This document shows, piece after piece, positions 53,687-63,440 of a stretch of DNA of 64,000 nucleotides; the first letter of the stretch is position 1, and each line of letters begins with the position of its first letter. Source of the DNA: Sansalvadorimonas sp965221135 (lineage in GTDB: Bacteria; Pseudomonadota; Gammaproteobacteria; Pseudomonadales; Endozoicomonadaceae). A program made the translations under genes and the position numbers. The stretch covers positions 1 through 64,000 of the forward strand of contig CBDCRZ010000087.1 in the NCBI GenBank assembly GCA_965221135.1, given 5' to 3'. Below the pieces are notes generated by a model that saw nothing but the letters and a program-made list of their open reading frames with translations, was not told where the DNA came from and made no database searches.

Positions 53687-54964
53687 TCAACGCTGAAACG
53701 TCACCGTTTCAGCCTTTTCCAGTGTGATTTGAGTCTGTGCAGGGCGGGTTTCTGCGATAACCTTGCCGTTACGGATGGAGTAACGCACAGGCACCTGACG
53801 GCGCACCGCATCAAAATCATTTTCCGCAGGCAGTATCAGCAGGTTGGCGGGGTTGCCGACTTCGAGGTCGTACTCCTGAAGGTTCATGGTACGGGCAGAC
53901 TTGGTGCTGATAAGATCCAGTGATTCGTTCAGCTGGTCGTAACCCATTATCTGGCACACATGCAGCCCCATATGCAGAACCTGCAGCATGTTGGCTGTTC
54001 CGAGCGGGTACCAGGGGTCAAAGACATCATCGTGACCGAAGCAAACATTAATATCTTCAGCCAGCATCTCCTTCACACGGGTGACGCCACGACGCTTGGG
54101 GTAATCATCAAAGCGACCCTGCAGATGAATATTCACCAGCGGGTTGGCCACAAAGTTGACGCCGGACATTTTCAGCAGGCGGAACAGTCGGGATGTATAA
54201 GCACCATTGTAAGAGTGCATGGCGGTGGTATGGCTGGCAGTCACCTTATGACCCATCTCATATTTATGAGCCAGTGCGGCGAGGGTTTCGACAAAGCGTG
54301 ACTGCTCATCATCGATTTCATCGCAGTGCACATCAATCAACCGGTCATACTTACGGGCCAGCTCAAAGATATAATGCAGGGATTCCACCCCGTATTCCCG
54401 GGTGAATTCAAAATGAGGGATGGCACCAATAACATCTGCGCCCAGCTTCACCGCCTCTTCCAGCAACCCTTTGCCATTCGGGTAAGAGAGAATGCCTTCC
54501 TGTGGAAAAGCCACAATCTGCACATCAACCCACTCTTTCATCTCTTCCTTCACTTCCAGCATGGCTTTCAGTGCGATGAGCGTGGGATCAGACACATCAA
54601 CGTGAGTCCGTACAAACTGGATGCCATTGCCAATCTGCCACTTCAGGGTTTGCTTTGCCCGGGTTTTCACATCCTCGATGGAGAGCATGGCCTTACGTTC
54701 CGACCAGCGCTCTATGCCCTCAAAGAGAGTACCGGATATATTCCAGCTGGGTTCACCGGCAGTCTGGGTGGTATCCAGATGAATATGTGGCTCGCAGAAA
54801 GGGGACAGTGCCATGCCACCTTCGGCATCCAGAACCTGAGCGTCAGAAGAGAGCAGTGTTGCAGCATTGTCTTCAATCGCAGCAATGCGGCCGTTCTGAA
54901 CCAGAATCTGGAAGCTGCCGGCCTGCCCTCGAATGGTGACGTTTTGAATTAATAGCTCTGACAT
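53687..54964 (-). CDS. codA: Cytosine deaminase CodA
   Basis: Converts cytosine to uracil and ammonia in pyrimidine salvage. A 425-residue amidohydrolase with metal ligands in EPHIHLDTT, the catalytic DVHCDEIDD (His, Glu), TASHTTAMHSYN and CFGHDDVFDPWYPLGT. Length and motifs match E. coli CodA. It follows codB by 13 bp in one operon. Confidence 0.96.
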   Translation of the reverse strand: MSELLIQNVTIRGQAGSFQILVQNGRIAAIEDNAATLLSSDAQVLDAEGGMALSPFCEPHIHLDTTQTAGEPSWNISGTLFEGIERWSERKAMLSIEDVKTRAKQTLKWQIGNGIQFVRTHVDVSDPTLIALKAMLEVKEEMKEWVDVQIVAFPQEGILSYPNGKGLLEEAVKLGADVIGAIPHFEFTREYGVESLHYIFELARKYDRLIDVHCDEIDDEQSRFVETLAALAHKYEMGHKVTASHTTAMHSYNGAYTSRLFRLLKMSGVNFVANPLVNIHLQGRFDDYPKRRGVTRVKEMLAEDINVCFGHDDVFDPWYPLGTANMLQVLHMGLHVCQIMGYDQLNESLDLISTKSARTMNLQEYDLEVGNPANLLILPAENDFDAVRRQVPVRYSIRNGKVIAETRPAQTQITLEKAETVTFQR

Positions 54965-54977
54965 ACTTATTTATCCT

Positions 54978-56234
54978 TTAGACACTGGTCCGCTGGCAGG
55001 TAGGTTTAACACTTTTAAGCATAGGGCTAATGACAGGGTTCAGAATCAAATAGCTTATCGCACCACCAAGAACCGCGTTCAGGGGAACGACACCCGGGAT
55101 AAAGTGCCCGGCCGCAATACCAATGGCCACACCTGCAGGAGCTGCCATATTCACACTCTGAAACTGAGCTTCAGCAAAGTTCTGGTAACGCGCCCTGTTC
55201 TTGAAATAGTCCGCAATGATAATGCCTCCAATCGGTGGAATCGCAGCAGAAAGGAACGTCAGAAAGCCAACAAAATTGTTATACAGCCAGAGTGCACACA
55301 GGGTGCCAATGACACCATTCACCATGGCGATATACTTACTCGGCCAGCCGGTAATACTCGAGAACCCCAAGCCTGAAGCGTAGAGAGCATTGTCGTTGGT
55401 CGTCCAGATATTCAAGCCCAACACCAAAATGGCGGGAATCAACAGCCCCTGTGCCATCATCACTTCCGAAATGTCAGACTGCCCGGTCACAGCGCCGCCT
55501 GCGGCACCAAAAATAAACATCAGACTGTTGCCGATAAAGAATGCCACCAGCGTTACGATCACGGCTAAACGTGCACTGCGGGAGAAGCGCACAAAGTCAG
55601 CCGTCAATGTACCTGCGGAGACAAAAGAACCCACCACCAGGGCCAGTGCCATGGAGAAATCCAGAGGCTCTTTCGGCGTAATCGCCATCAGCCCCTCTAT
55701 ACCACCAGCACTGTCTACAGCCTGCAGCACCGAGTAACCACCCAGCAGAGCTATGGCAGGCACAGCAATTGACGAAAGAACCATTAGCGCGCCAATGCCG
55801 AAATACACAGTGGCTGTCATGGCCAGTCCAGAGATAACAATCAAAACAGACGCATCAATGCCCGTGGCTTTTTCCACCGGCAGGGCAAACATCGCCACAC
55901 CCACACCAAACCAGCCAACCTGAGTACCGCCAAGAAGAAAAGAAGGAAGCCAGGAGCCTTTCAAACCAAACGAGTATCGTGCCAGAAGATGGGTAGAGAG
56001 CCCGGTGGAAGCACCGATGTAACCGAGAAGAGACGTGTAAATACCGAGAAGCAGGTTACCAATAAGAACGGCGAGGAAAAAATCATGAAAGGAGAGCCCC
56101 TTTCCCAATGTTCCACCCGTCCACATACTGGCGGAGAAGAAGGTTAACCCCAGCATCACCATAGTCAGGGACACCACATTTTTGCGCGCAACCATGGGCA
56201 CAGGCCCAAGGCTGTAATTATCATCAGCCTCCAC
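54978..56234 (-). CDS. codB: Cytosine permease CodB
   Basis: A 418-residue NCS1-family symporter that imports cytosine for CodA. About 12 membrane segments; PVPMVARKNVVSLTMVMLG near the start and GGTQVGWFGVGVAMF are family-typical, and the intracellular IIADYF is conserved. The first gene of codBA. Promoter signals are expected in 56235-56520, but I could not single one out. Confidence 0.94.
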   Translation of the reverse strand: MEADDNYSLGPVPMVARKNVVSLTMVMLGLTFFSASMWTGGTLGKGLSFHDFFLAVLIGNLLLGIYTSLLGYIGASTGLSTHLLARYSFGLKGSWLPSFLLGGTQVGWFGVGVAMFALPVEKATGIDASVLIVISGLAMTATVYFGIGALMVLSSIAVPAIALLGGYSVLQAVDSAGGIEGLMAITPKEPLDFSMALALVVGSFVSAGTLTADFVRFSRSARLAVIVTLVAFFIGNSLMFIFGAAGGAVTGQSDISEVMMAQGLLIPAILVLGLNIWTTNDNALYASGLGFSSITGWPSKYIAMVNGVIGTLCALWLYNNFVGFLTFLSAAIPPIGGIIIADYFKNRARYQNFAEAQFQSVNMAAPAGVAIGIAAGHFIPGVVPLNAVLGGAISYLILNPVISPMLKSVKPTCQRTSV

Positions 56235-56746
56235 TTTCTATACCTAACCTTCTTTACAGGCTTTCTATTAAAGCCATTTAAAAAATCATAAAACGTTGAG
56301 TGGATTTACAGGCCAAACGGAGTGGGATTCTACATTCAATTATTTTGATAGCAATGTGAAAACAAATGAACATACCGAGGCACTTGTAAGTGTATACACC
56401 TAAGCAGAAATTGAAGGAAGTATAGGAAAAACACTCAACCAGCCCCTGTAAACAGGAAAACGCCATTACCGAGACGCTTACTCAATGACCCAACGAAATG
56501 ATGTGTATAGTTTAAGGTCGTGTATGAAGAGCCCCTTTATAACGAAATAACGGCATGCCTGCGGTATTTAATCTGGCAAATAACTCGGCAGGAGACAGAG
56601 GTGCATAATCAACACCCAGTGCCACAGAATCTGTATCCTCTTCGTATTGAGCCTGACTCTGGATTTGGGCCTGAGCCTGAGCCATTTTTCCCTGCTCAAA
56701 GTGATGCTGACGGCTTCACCGTTGAAACTATGATTCTGAGCCCTGC
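56235..56746. other. Intergenic region upstream of codBA, no firm gene
   Basis: A plus-strand ORF with a GTG start at 56520 (82 codons) has no ribosome site and overlaps the end of the GNAT pseudogene. A short minus-strand ORF at 56278-56466 has a compositionally odd product. I support neither. Confidence 0.45.
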
Positions 56747-57237
56747 TTACCTGAGCCGGGCCATATGATAAGCAGCAACATACTCCCCATTACGATAGGC
56801 GTACCTGGGAGACTCTCCTTCAATAACAAAACCATGTTTTTATAAAGCCCTATAGCCGCTTCATTATCGGTATATACAGTCAGTTCAATACGCTCAATAT
56901 TCAACCAGTTTTCAGCCAGATCAATAATGGCTGCCAGAAGTTTTGACCCTACACCTTTGCCGCAGCACGAGTCTTTAACAGCCATTCCAAAGCTGGCCAC
57001 ATGCTTTCTTCTTGGGTTTTGACAAACTTCGAAATGAATATGACCAACAAGCTCCCCGTTAATCTCGGCAACAAGTCTATAGATCCCGGGAGGTGTAGTC
57101 TCATAACGCGACTCCCAAAAGGAGAGTAATGGATATGGCAATTGCAAAGTGCCTGAATAAGCATGCTTGCCAGAAAAAATATCTCTTATTGCATTAGCAT
57201 CTTTAGATTCACTATGTCGTATTTTTATAGGATGCAT
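56747..57237 (-). pseudogene. GNAT acetyltransferase, frameshifted near the C-terminus
   Basis: The N-terminal 135 or so residues are a normal GNAT domain (MHPIKIRHSESKDANAI, FGMAVKDSCCGKGVGSKLL with the acetyl-CoA loop, YTDNEAAIGLYK). At a run of five A on the minus strand (T5 at 56837-56841) the frame changes. In the next frame the expected end follows exactly: GFVIEGESPRYAYRNGEYV then AYHMARLR and a stop at 56747. Adding one A would restore the gene. As read, the ORF continues out of frame to 56728. It could be a real mutation, a slippage-controlled switch or a sequence error. Confidence 0.85.
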
Positions 57238-57403
57238 TAATTACTCCAGACACTTTGGTTTCTGCATAAAAGACAACAGCGCAAGAATAAATATTGAATA
57301 GCAATAACGGGTGTTCTTACGCTGTTATGCACAAAGTCATACTTACATCCCGCCCAAATCTAAAGTATTCGTATTTACCAGCTGACACCTCAAGTAACAA
57401 TTC

Positions 57404-57417
57404 TTGACTTACGTCAG
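57404..57417 (+). promoter_or_regulatory. FNR/Anr-like site upstream of dmsA
   Basis: TTGACttacGTCAG resembles the FNR consensus TTGATnnnnATCAA with changes at the fifth position of the left half and in the right half. It lies 133-146 bp before the dmsA start, and anaerobic control of dms operons by FNR is known. Matching is imperfect. Confidence 0.45.
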
Positions 57418-57549
57418 AATCACCTGACATTTGTTCGGTTACTGTGCAGGCACGATACCCGACCCCCTCCGTACAAGCATACCAGCGCATCAAACGGCAC
57501 CTTGTGCTTTGTCGTATGGGTAGGTTAGTGAAACCTGGTGGAATAACTA

Positions 57550-59979
57550 ATGAAAAGCTGGCTGGAAAATACTCTCATATCCCCCATCAAGCGGCGAAGC
57601 TTCATGAAATGGAGCTCCGCTATTGGTGGAGCTGCCGCTGTTGCAGGTGCCTTACCTCTCAAGGCCGTTGCCCGTGTTAACGTTGAAAAAGCCAACGAGA
57701 AGGTCACCAAAACAACATGGTCTGCCTGTCTTGTAAACTGTGGCAGCCGTTGCGCACTGCGTCTTCATACAGAAGATGGCGTCATCACCCGTGTTGAGAC
57801 TGATAACACCGGCGATGAGAACACCTATGGACAGCATCAAATTCGCGCCTGTCTGCGTGGTCGCTCCATCAAGCACCGTGTCTATAACCCGGACCGACTG
57901 AAGTACCCTATGAAGCGTGTGGGCAAACGTGGCGAAGGCCGCTTTGAACGCATCACCTGGGATGAAGCCATGGATTTAATGGCTGATCAATTGAAAGACA
58001 AAATCCAACGCTTCGGCAATGACTCTATCTTTTGCACCTATGGTTCCGGTACACAGGGCTACCGCACCGATGGCCGGAGTGCGATTCTCCGTCTGCTCAA
58101 TATGATTGGCGGTAACCTGAACTACTACGGCAACTACAGCTGGGGCCAGATTCAGTTTGCCCTGCCTTACACCTACGGTTCTAAAAAGCCCTCTGCCTAT
58201 GGCAGCTACACCTCCGAAATCGAAAACAGCAATCTGCTGGTTATGTTCGGCTACAACCCCGCTGAAACCCGTATGAGTGGCGGTGGTGAAATCTATGATC
58301 ATATACAAGCCGTACAAAAGCGTGGTGTGCGCACTATTATTATCGAACCTCGCTACACCGACACCATGCTGGGCAAGGAAGACGAATGGATTCCTATTCG
58401 CCCGGGTACAGATGCGGCTCTGGTCGAAGGGCTTGCCCATGTCCTGATCACCGAAAACCTCGTTGATCAACCCTTCCTTGATAAGTTCTGTCAGGGCTAC
58501 GATGAAAAATCCCTGCCAGACTCGGCGCCCAAGAACGGCCACTACAAGGCACACATCCTTGGTCAGGGCCCGGACGGTGTTGAGAAAACACCTGAATGGG
58601 CAGCCGACATTACCGGTATTCCAAAGCAGCGTATTATTCAGCTGGCTCGTGAAATCGGCACAGCCAAGCCTGCCTATATTGTTCAGGGTACGGGTATTCA
58701 GCGTCAGGCGAATGGTGAGCAAACATCACGCGCCATCGTTATGCTGCCCATCCTGACCGGCAATATTGGCCTGCCCGGTACGCACACCGGCGATATGCCC
58801 GGGAACTTCAGCTACCCGGCACCACGTCTGCCAACAGGGTCCAACCCGGTTAAGGCTGCTATCCCCTTCTTCAAGTGGACCGACGCTATCACCCGCGCCC
58901 AGGAGATGACCGACAAAACCGATGGTCTGCAAAACTGTGAAAGCCTGAATACTGCGATTAAATTTTTGATCTGCTACGCCGGCAATTTCGTTAACCAGCA
59001 TTCGGACGCCAACCGTACTGCGGAAATTCTGCGGGATGAAAACCTTGTGGAATTTATCACTGTGATTGACAACCACATGACCGCAAGTGCCCGATATGCC
59101 GACCTGTTGCTGCCAGACGTCACCTACTTTGAGAACACCGAAGTGTCTTCAGACGGCTACTCCTCTGGCGCTCTGGGTGCTCTCTTCCCGATGGTTCCAG
59201 CCATTCAGCCTATGTACGAATGCCGCAGCGCTTACAACTTCTGCTCATCACTGGCGGAACGATTTGGCAAACGTGAAGAGTACACAGAAGGCCGTACTCA
59301 CGAAGAGTGGGTGGAATACCTGTACGCAGGTGCCCGCATCAAAGACCCCAAACTGCCAAGCCTTGAAGACCTGCGCAAGAACGGCCCATACAAGATAGAG
59401 GCGCCTAAAGAAGGACGCATTGCTCTGGAAGGTTTCCGCAAAGACCCTGTTGGCAATGCTCTCGGTACACCTTCCGGCAAAATCGAAATCTACTCCACCA
59501 AACTGGAACAGATCGTCAAAGACTGGCCACTGCCAAAAGGTGATGTGATTACCCCACTGCCACAGTATGTCACCACCTGGGAAAGTCACCTCGACCCACT
59601 GGCCAAGACGTTCCCTCTGCAGCTGATCGGCTTCCATACCAAGGGACGTGTCCACTCCACCTATCACAATATTCCTGAACTGCGTGAGGCAGTGATGGAT
59701 GGTGTCTGGATTAACCCTCGTGATGCTGAACAACGCGGCATCAAGAACGGTGACCCGGTGCGCATCTGGAACGACCGTGGCGAAACCCGCGTACTGGCCA
59801 AGGTCACTCCCCGGATTATTCCTGGCGTAATGGCACTGGGACAAGGTGCCTGGTACACCCCGGACCGCAAGGGTGTGGATCAGGGTGGCTGCATCAATAC
59901 GCTGACCACTCACCGTAATACGCCGCTGTCCAAGGGTAACCCTCAACACACCAACCTGGTTGAGATCGCCAAGGCTTAA
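57550..59979 (+). CDS. dmsA: Anaerobic dimethyl-sulfoxide-type reductase, catalytic subunit A
   Basis: An 809-residue molybdenum bis-MGD enzyme. The Tat signal is RRSFMKW (residues 15-21), so the folded protein is exported. The [4Fe-4S] cysteines are CLVNCGSRC and a later Cys in IRACLRG. The probable molybdenum ligand Ser is in NYSWGQ. Molybdopterin-binding blocks include YGSGTQGYRTDGR and ITGNIGLPGTHTG. It reduces DMSO, TMAO or a related S/N-oxide (or selenate, as in YnfE) with electrons from DmsB; the substrate cannot be told from sequence. First gene of dmsABC-dmsD-napF. Confidence 0.94.
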   Translation: MKSWLENTLISPIKRRSFMKWSSAIGGAAAVAGALPLKAVARVNVEKANEKVTKTTWSACLVNCGSRCALRLHTEDGVITRVETDNTGDENTYGQHQIRACLRGRSIKHRVYNPDRLKYPMKRVGKRGEGRFERITWDEAMDLMADQLKDKIQRFGNDSIFCTYGSGTQGYRTDGRSAILRLLNMIGGNLNYYGNYSWGQIQFALPYTYGSKKPSAYGSYTSEIENSNLLVMFGYNPAETRMSGGGEIYDHIQAVQKRGVRTIIIEPRYTDTMLGKEDEWIPIRPGTDAALVEGLAHVLITENLVDQPFLDKFCQGYDEKSLPDSAPKNGHYKAHILGQGPDGVEKTPEWAADITGIPKQRIIQLAREIGTAKPAYIVQGTGIQRQANGEQTSRAIVMLPILTGNIGLPGTHTGDMPGNFSYPAPRLPTGSNPVKAAIPFFKWTDAITRAQEMTDKTDGLQNCESLNTAIKFLICYAGNFVNQHSDANRTAEILRDENLVEFITVIDNHMTASARYADLLLPDVTYFENTEVSSDGYSSGALGALFPMVPAIQPMYECRSAYNFCSSLAERFGKREEYTEGRTHEEWVEYLYAGARIKDPKLPSLEDLRKNGPYKIEAPKEGRIALEGFRKDPVGNALGTPSGKIEIYSTKLEQIVKDWPLPKGDVITPLPQYVTTWESHLDPLAKTFPLQLIGFHTKGRVHSTYHNIPELREAVMDGVWINPRDAEQRGIKNGDPVRIWNDRGETRVLAKVTPRIIPGVMALGQGAWYTPDRKGVDQGGCINTLTTHRNTPLSKGNPQHTNLVEIAKA

Positions 59980-60004
59980 GTATCGGTTTAAGGAATAGTT
60001 TGAA

Positions 60005-60625
60005 ATGACTCAATACGGCTTTTATGTCGATACCAGCAAGTGTACCGGCTGCAAAACCTGCCAGTTGTCGTGCAAAGACGATAACCAGCTACCTGTGGGC
60101 GTTAACTGGCGTCGTGTGTATGAATACGGCGGTGGTAACTGGATGGAAAACGAAGACGGCACCTTCGCCCAGGACGTGTTCACCTATTACATGTCCATGA
60201 GCTGCAACCACTGTGCACAGCCTGCCTGCACCAAGGCCTGTCCGACCGGCGCCATGCATAAACGTGAGAAGGATGGCCTGGTCCTGGTGGATGAAAACAT
60301 CTGCGTGGGTTGCCGTTACTGTGAAATGGCGTGCCCTTACGGTGCCCCACAGTACGACGAAGAGAAGAAGCACATGACCAAGTGCGACGGTTGCTATGAC
60401 CGTTTAGAGCAGGGCCTTGGCCCAGTCTGTGTGGAATCCTGCCCGTTACGTGCGTTGGAGTTCGGCCCTGTCGGCGAGCTGCGTGCCAAGTATGGTACCC
60501 GCGCCGACATCGCACCGCTGCCAGCCCCTTCACTCACTAACCCGTCTTTGATTATCGGCACCTGCCGAAACAGTCGCCCCAGTGGTGACACATCAGGCGC
60601 TATTTTAAATCCAACGGAGGTGTAA
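60005..60625 (+). CDS. dmsB: Dimethyl-sulfoxide-type reductase iron-sulfur subunit B
   Basis: A 206-residue subunit with 16 cysteines in four clusters: CTGCKTCQLSC, CNHCAQPACTKACP, CVGCRYCEMACP, and CDGCYDRLEQ ... CVESCP. It passes electrons from the membrane subunit to DmsA. It begins 25 bp after dmsA. Confidence 0.96.
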   Translation: MTQYGFYVDTSKCTGCKTCQLSCKDDNQLPVGVNWRRVYEYGGGNWMENEDGTFAQDVFTYYMSMSCNHCAQPACTKACPTGAMHKREKDGLVLVDENICVGCRYCEMACPYGAPQYDEEKKHMTKCDGCYDRLEQGLGPVCVESCPLRALEFGPVGELRAKYGTRADIAPLPAPSLTNPSLIIGTCRNSRPSGDTSGAILNPTEV

Positions 60626-60629
60626 AAAG

Positions 60630-61478
60630 ATGCACGAATTACCTCTCGTACTGTTAACCGTTCTGGTACAGGGTGCCGTAGGTATCTTCTTCTGTCTGGG
60701 CATGGTGAACATTCTGTGCGTCACAATCAGCCAGAAGGCTATGACCAAAGCCTTTATCGCCACAATGGTGATGTTTGGTATTGGTGCTGCGGCGTCTATT
60801 ACCCACCTCGGCACACCCAGCCGGGCCTTCAATGTGATGTTCGGCCTTGCTCAGGGTTCACCATTGAGTCTTGAGATTGTGGCCATCAGCCTGTTTGGTG
60901 GTGCGGCCGCTCTCTACACGGCAATGGGCATGTTCAATATAGCTCCGGCTCTGCGCAAACTGCTGCTGCCTGTCACTATGGTGCTTGGCATTGTACTGGT
61001 TTACGCCATTGCAAAGGTCTATACACTGCCTACGGTTCCGACCTGGGACAGCGACTGGACTCTGTTCCAGTTCCTGATGACCGCTGGTGTCATTGGCCCT
61101 GTGGGCACCATCGCTCTGCTTCGCTGGCAGTCTGCTGAAGGCGGGCACTTCCAGAAAATGGCAGACCGTGGTCTGGCGACTTTCGCCTTGATTATGCTGG
61201 TATTGGCTGTGACCTGTTTTGTCGGCTTCCTGTTATTCCTCGGACAACTGAACCTGCAAATCAACCCGCTGGCGATGATGGATTACCACTCCACACTGCT
61301 GATGACTCGTGTTGCTCTTATGATGCTGGGTGTTATCTGCGCTGCTGTATCAGCAACCTGCGGAAACCATCAGGCAACAGGTGTTGCTGTTGTTAGCTTC
61401 CTGCTGGTTACAGGTGCTGAGCTACTGGGTCGTATCTTCTTCTACGACATTTATATCAGCGCGGGCGCAGGCCTGTAA
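60630..61478 (+). CDS. dmsC: Dimethyl-sulfoxide-type reductase membrane anchor C
   Basis: A 282-residue protein with eight membrane helices that anchors DmsAB and oxidises menaquinol. Characteristic parts are HELPLVLLTVLVQGAVG at the start and a HLGTPSRAFNVM block with the quinol-site His and Arg. It starts 4 bp after dmsB with GGAGGTG upstream, so the two are tightly coupled. Confidence 0.94.
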   Translation: MHELPLVLLTVLVQGAVGIFFCLGMVNILCVTISQKAMTKAFIATMVMFGIGAAASITHLGTPSRAFNVMFGLAQGSPLSLEIVAISLFGGAAALYTAMGMFNIAPALRKLLLPVTMVLGIVLVYAIAKVYTLPTVPTWDSDWTLFQFLMTAGVIGPVGTIALLRWQSAEGGHFQKMADRGLATFALIMLVLAVTCFVGFLLFLGQLNLQINPLAMMDYHSTLLMTRVALMMLGVICAAVSATCGNHQATGVAVVSFLLVTGAELLGRIFFYDIYISAGAGL

Positions 61479-61554
61479 TTGCTTCATGCAGCCAGTCGGG
61501 ACGCTTGACCAAGAGCAATCAGGCTGGCTGCAGTTGTTTTAAGGATGTATCACA

Positions 61555-62229
61555 ATGTCAGAGCAGCAGCTCCAGCAACTGGCCGGCCTTCATATTGCCA
61601 GCCAGTTTTTTTATCGTTTCTTTCATCAGGCGCCCGACGCTCAGTTTGTGACTGCACTTAAGGGTAGTGATGAAGAGTCGCTTCTGGGTCACTGGCCAAT
61701 TCCTCTTAATGAAGAAGGCCAACTGGCACTGAACAGTTTAAAGGCCGGGCTTTCAGAAGATGAAAGTGTAATCTCACGGGATTACGCCGACCTGTTTATT
61801 GGCCCTGATCGTCTGCTGGCTGCCCCATGGAGTTCTGTCTATCTCACAGAAGATCAGATCAACTGCGGCCAGCCGACTCTGCATGTAAAAGACTTCTACC
61901 GTGAATATGGCATTGAGATTGATACCGGAGAGAACGAACCTGAAGATCATATCGGCCTGATGTTCGCGTTTCTGGCTCACCTGACCGAACAGGCATTACA
62001 GGTTGCAGAGAATACAGAAGGAAAGAACGAAACTGAGCTGTGGATAACTGCCTGCAAAGCCTTCCTTGAAAATCACCTTCTCACCTGGGCTCCCCGCTTC
62101 TTGGCCATCATGGAAGAGAATGCCAGATCCGGGTTTTACAAGAGCGGCAGCAAGCTGTGTCAAACGACACTTAACAGCTTTGCAGAACTGACCGGTGCGC
62201 AATTCAAGATTGTAAAGCTGTATCGTTAA
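61555..62229 (+). CDS. dmsD: TorD/DmsD-family assembly chaperone
   Basis: A 224-residue cytoplasmic chaperone that binds the Tat signal of DmsA until cofactor insertion is complete. Family features: YADLFIGPDRLLAAPWSSVYL, EPEDHIGLMFAFLAHL, and FLENHLLTWAPRFL. A 50-bp relic of this gene occurs at 63556. It follows dmsC by 76 bp. Confidence 0.93.
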   Translation: MSEQQLQQLAGLHIASQFFYRFFHQAPDAQFVTALKGSDEESLLGHWPIPLNEEGQLALNSLKAGLSEDESVISRDYADLFIGPDRLLAAPWSSVYLTEDQINCGQPTLHVKDFYREYGIEIDTGENEPEDHIGLMFAFLAHLTEQALQVAENTEGKNETELWITACKAFLENHLLTWAPRFLAIMEENARSGFYKSGSKLCQTTLNSFAELTGAQFKIVKLYR

Positions 62230-62241
62230 AGGCACAGGATA

Positions 62242-62778
62242 ATGGCTGAGACTGTCTCTTCACCCTCGCGGCGCAACTTCTTCAAACGCTTCACTTTGGA
62301 ACCCGAAGTGAAGCTGCCGGAAACCTGCCACCCTCGCCCACCCTGGAGCCGCGACAACAAACACTTTCTGAGTGTATGCGACCGGTGCAACCAGTGCGTG
62401 GACGCCTGCCCCCAAAAGGTACTGCGACAGTCGGAAGAAACAGACCCCATCCTCAACGCGCTGCCGGTATTAATACTGGATTCCGGCAGCTGTGACTTCT
62501 GCGGAAAATGTGCAGAAGCCTGCCCCAGTGGTGCGCTTTCATTAGAAGATGGCCGCAAACAGCAGGCAGTCGCTGTATTAAACAACAACTGCTCGGCAGG
62601 CTACGGCTACCCCTGCCAGATGTGCGCTGAAGCCTGTGAAGAGGGTGCGATTACACCGCCTCAGTCTTTAAATCATGCGAAGGGAGTGGCGAAAATTGAT
62701 ACCGACAAATGCACCGGCTGTGGAGAGTGTGCGTTGAGTTGTTATCGGTTTGCGATTTCTGTGTTGAGGGTGAGTTAA
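62242..62778 (+). CDS. napF: Ferredoxin-type protein NapF
   Basis: A 178-residue cytoplasmic iron-sulfur protein. SRRNFFKRF at the start resembles a Tat-type motif but in NapF it remains inside. Three [4Fe-4S] motifs are seen: CDRCNQCVDACP, CDFCGKCAEACP, and CTGCGECALSC, plus further cysteines (CQMCAEACEEG). NapF is involved in maturing the catalytic subunit of periplasmic molybdo-enzymes. It is placed here with dms instead of a nap operon; it lies 12 bp after dmsD. Confidence 0.92.
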   Translation: MAETVSSPSRRNFFKRFTLEPEVKLPETCHPRPPWSRDNKHFLSVCDRCNQCVDACPQKVLRQSEETDPILNALPVLILDSGSCDFCGKCAEACPSGALSLEDGRKQQAVAVLNNNCSAGYGYPCQMCAEACEEGAITPPQSLNHAKGVAKIDTDKCTGCGECALSCYRFAISVLRVS

Positions 62779-62920
62779 ACGGGTTAAATGGGGACAGCCA
62801 TTGATTAAACCGGCTCTTTAACTCCCAACCTTATGCTCATCACAATTCAAATCAGCCTATCTCCAGGGAATTCTAACTATATGGTGGCGAAATAGTCGCT
62901 CTACTCTCAGGCGTGCCCAG

Positions 62921-62965
62921 GGTTCTTTTAGGCATGGTTCTTTTGGGCATGATTCTTTTGAGCAT
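62921..62965. repeat. Three tandem 15-bp units
   Basis: GGTTCTTTTRGGCAT repeated three times with few changes. On the minus strand they encode three Met-Pro/Leu-Lys-Arg-Thr/Ile units, but the short ORF from there has no partner or site I can name. Confidence 0.7.
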
Positions 62966-63185
62966 TGTTATTTCAATCGGCCTGTGGATGCAGAAGGTTG
63001 GTGCGCCCTGCATTCTTGTGCCAGACGTAAAGCATCCTCTTTAAATCCAATATCATGAAGTGCTTTCATCAGACTATTATCATCCAGGTATCATCCAGGG
63101 CTTTATGATTAAAGGCAGACTCTAATGTGCTTTAAGAAATTCTTCGGTGTTATCTGGAAGCATGACACCAAGAGCTAGCCCAAGT

Positions 63186-63440
63186 TTACTTGACCGTTTC
63201 TAAATCAATATGCAGCACAGCATGGTAATGATTCGCCATCACTGCATAAGCACAGACTTCAATCGAGAAGATAGACGACAGTTCTTTCAGACGCTCAACC
63301 ACCCAGGGCTTACAGTGTTCATAGCTGTTACCGGTGAAATGATCTACACCATAGAGAAATGCGTGACGAACACAGCGGGCCATACAATGGTAGTACGGTG
63401 TCGTATCAGGGTCGATCAGAGTACTGCGGGCACTGGTCAT
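63186..63440 (-). pseudogene. REP-associated tyrosine transposase (RAYT), N-terminal fragment
   Basis: 84 codons with the Y1-transposase opening YYHCMARCVRHAFLYG, DHFTGNSYEH and the HUH metal motif in NHYHAVLH. The nucleophilic Tyr and the remaining two-thirds of a usual 250-300-residue RAYT are missing. ATG at 63440. Confidence 0.85.

Noticed and set aside
54326..54952. A 208-codon plus-strand frame opposite codA
   Set aside because: CodA is certain by motif and length; the opposite frame has no ribosome site or motif.
56520..56768. An 82-codon plus-strand frame with Pro/Glu-rich product
   Set aside because: GTG start without ribosome site, and overlap with the end of the GNAT pseudogene; not supportable.
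57976..58722. A 248-codon minus-strand frame opposite dmsA
   Set aside because: It is a shadow of the well-conserved dmsA coding sequence.
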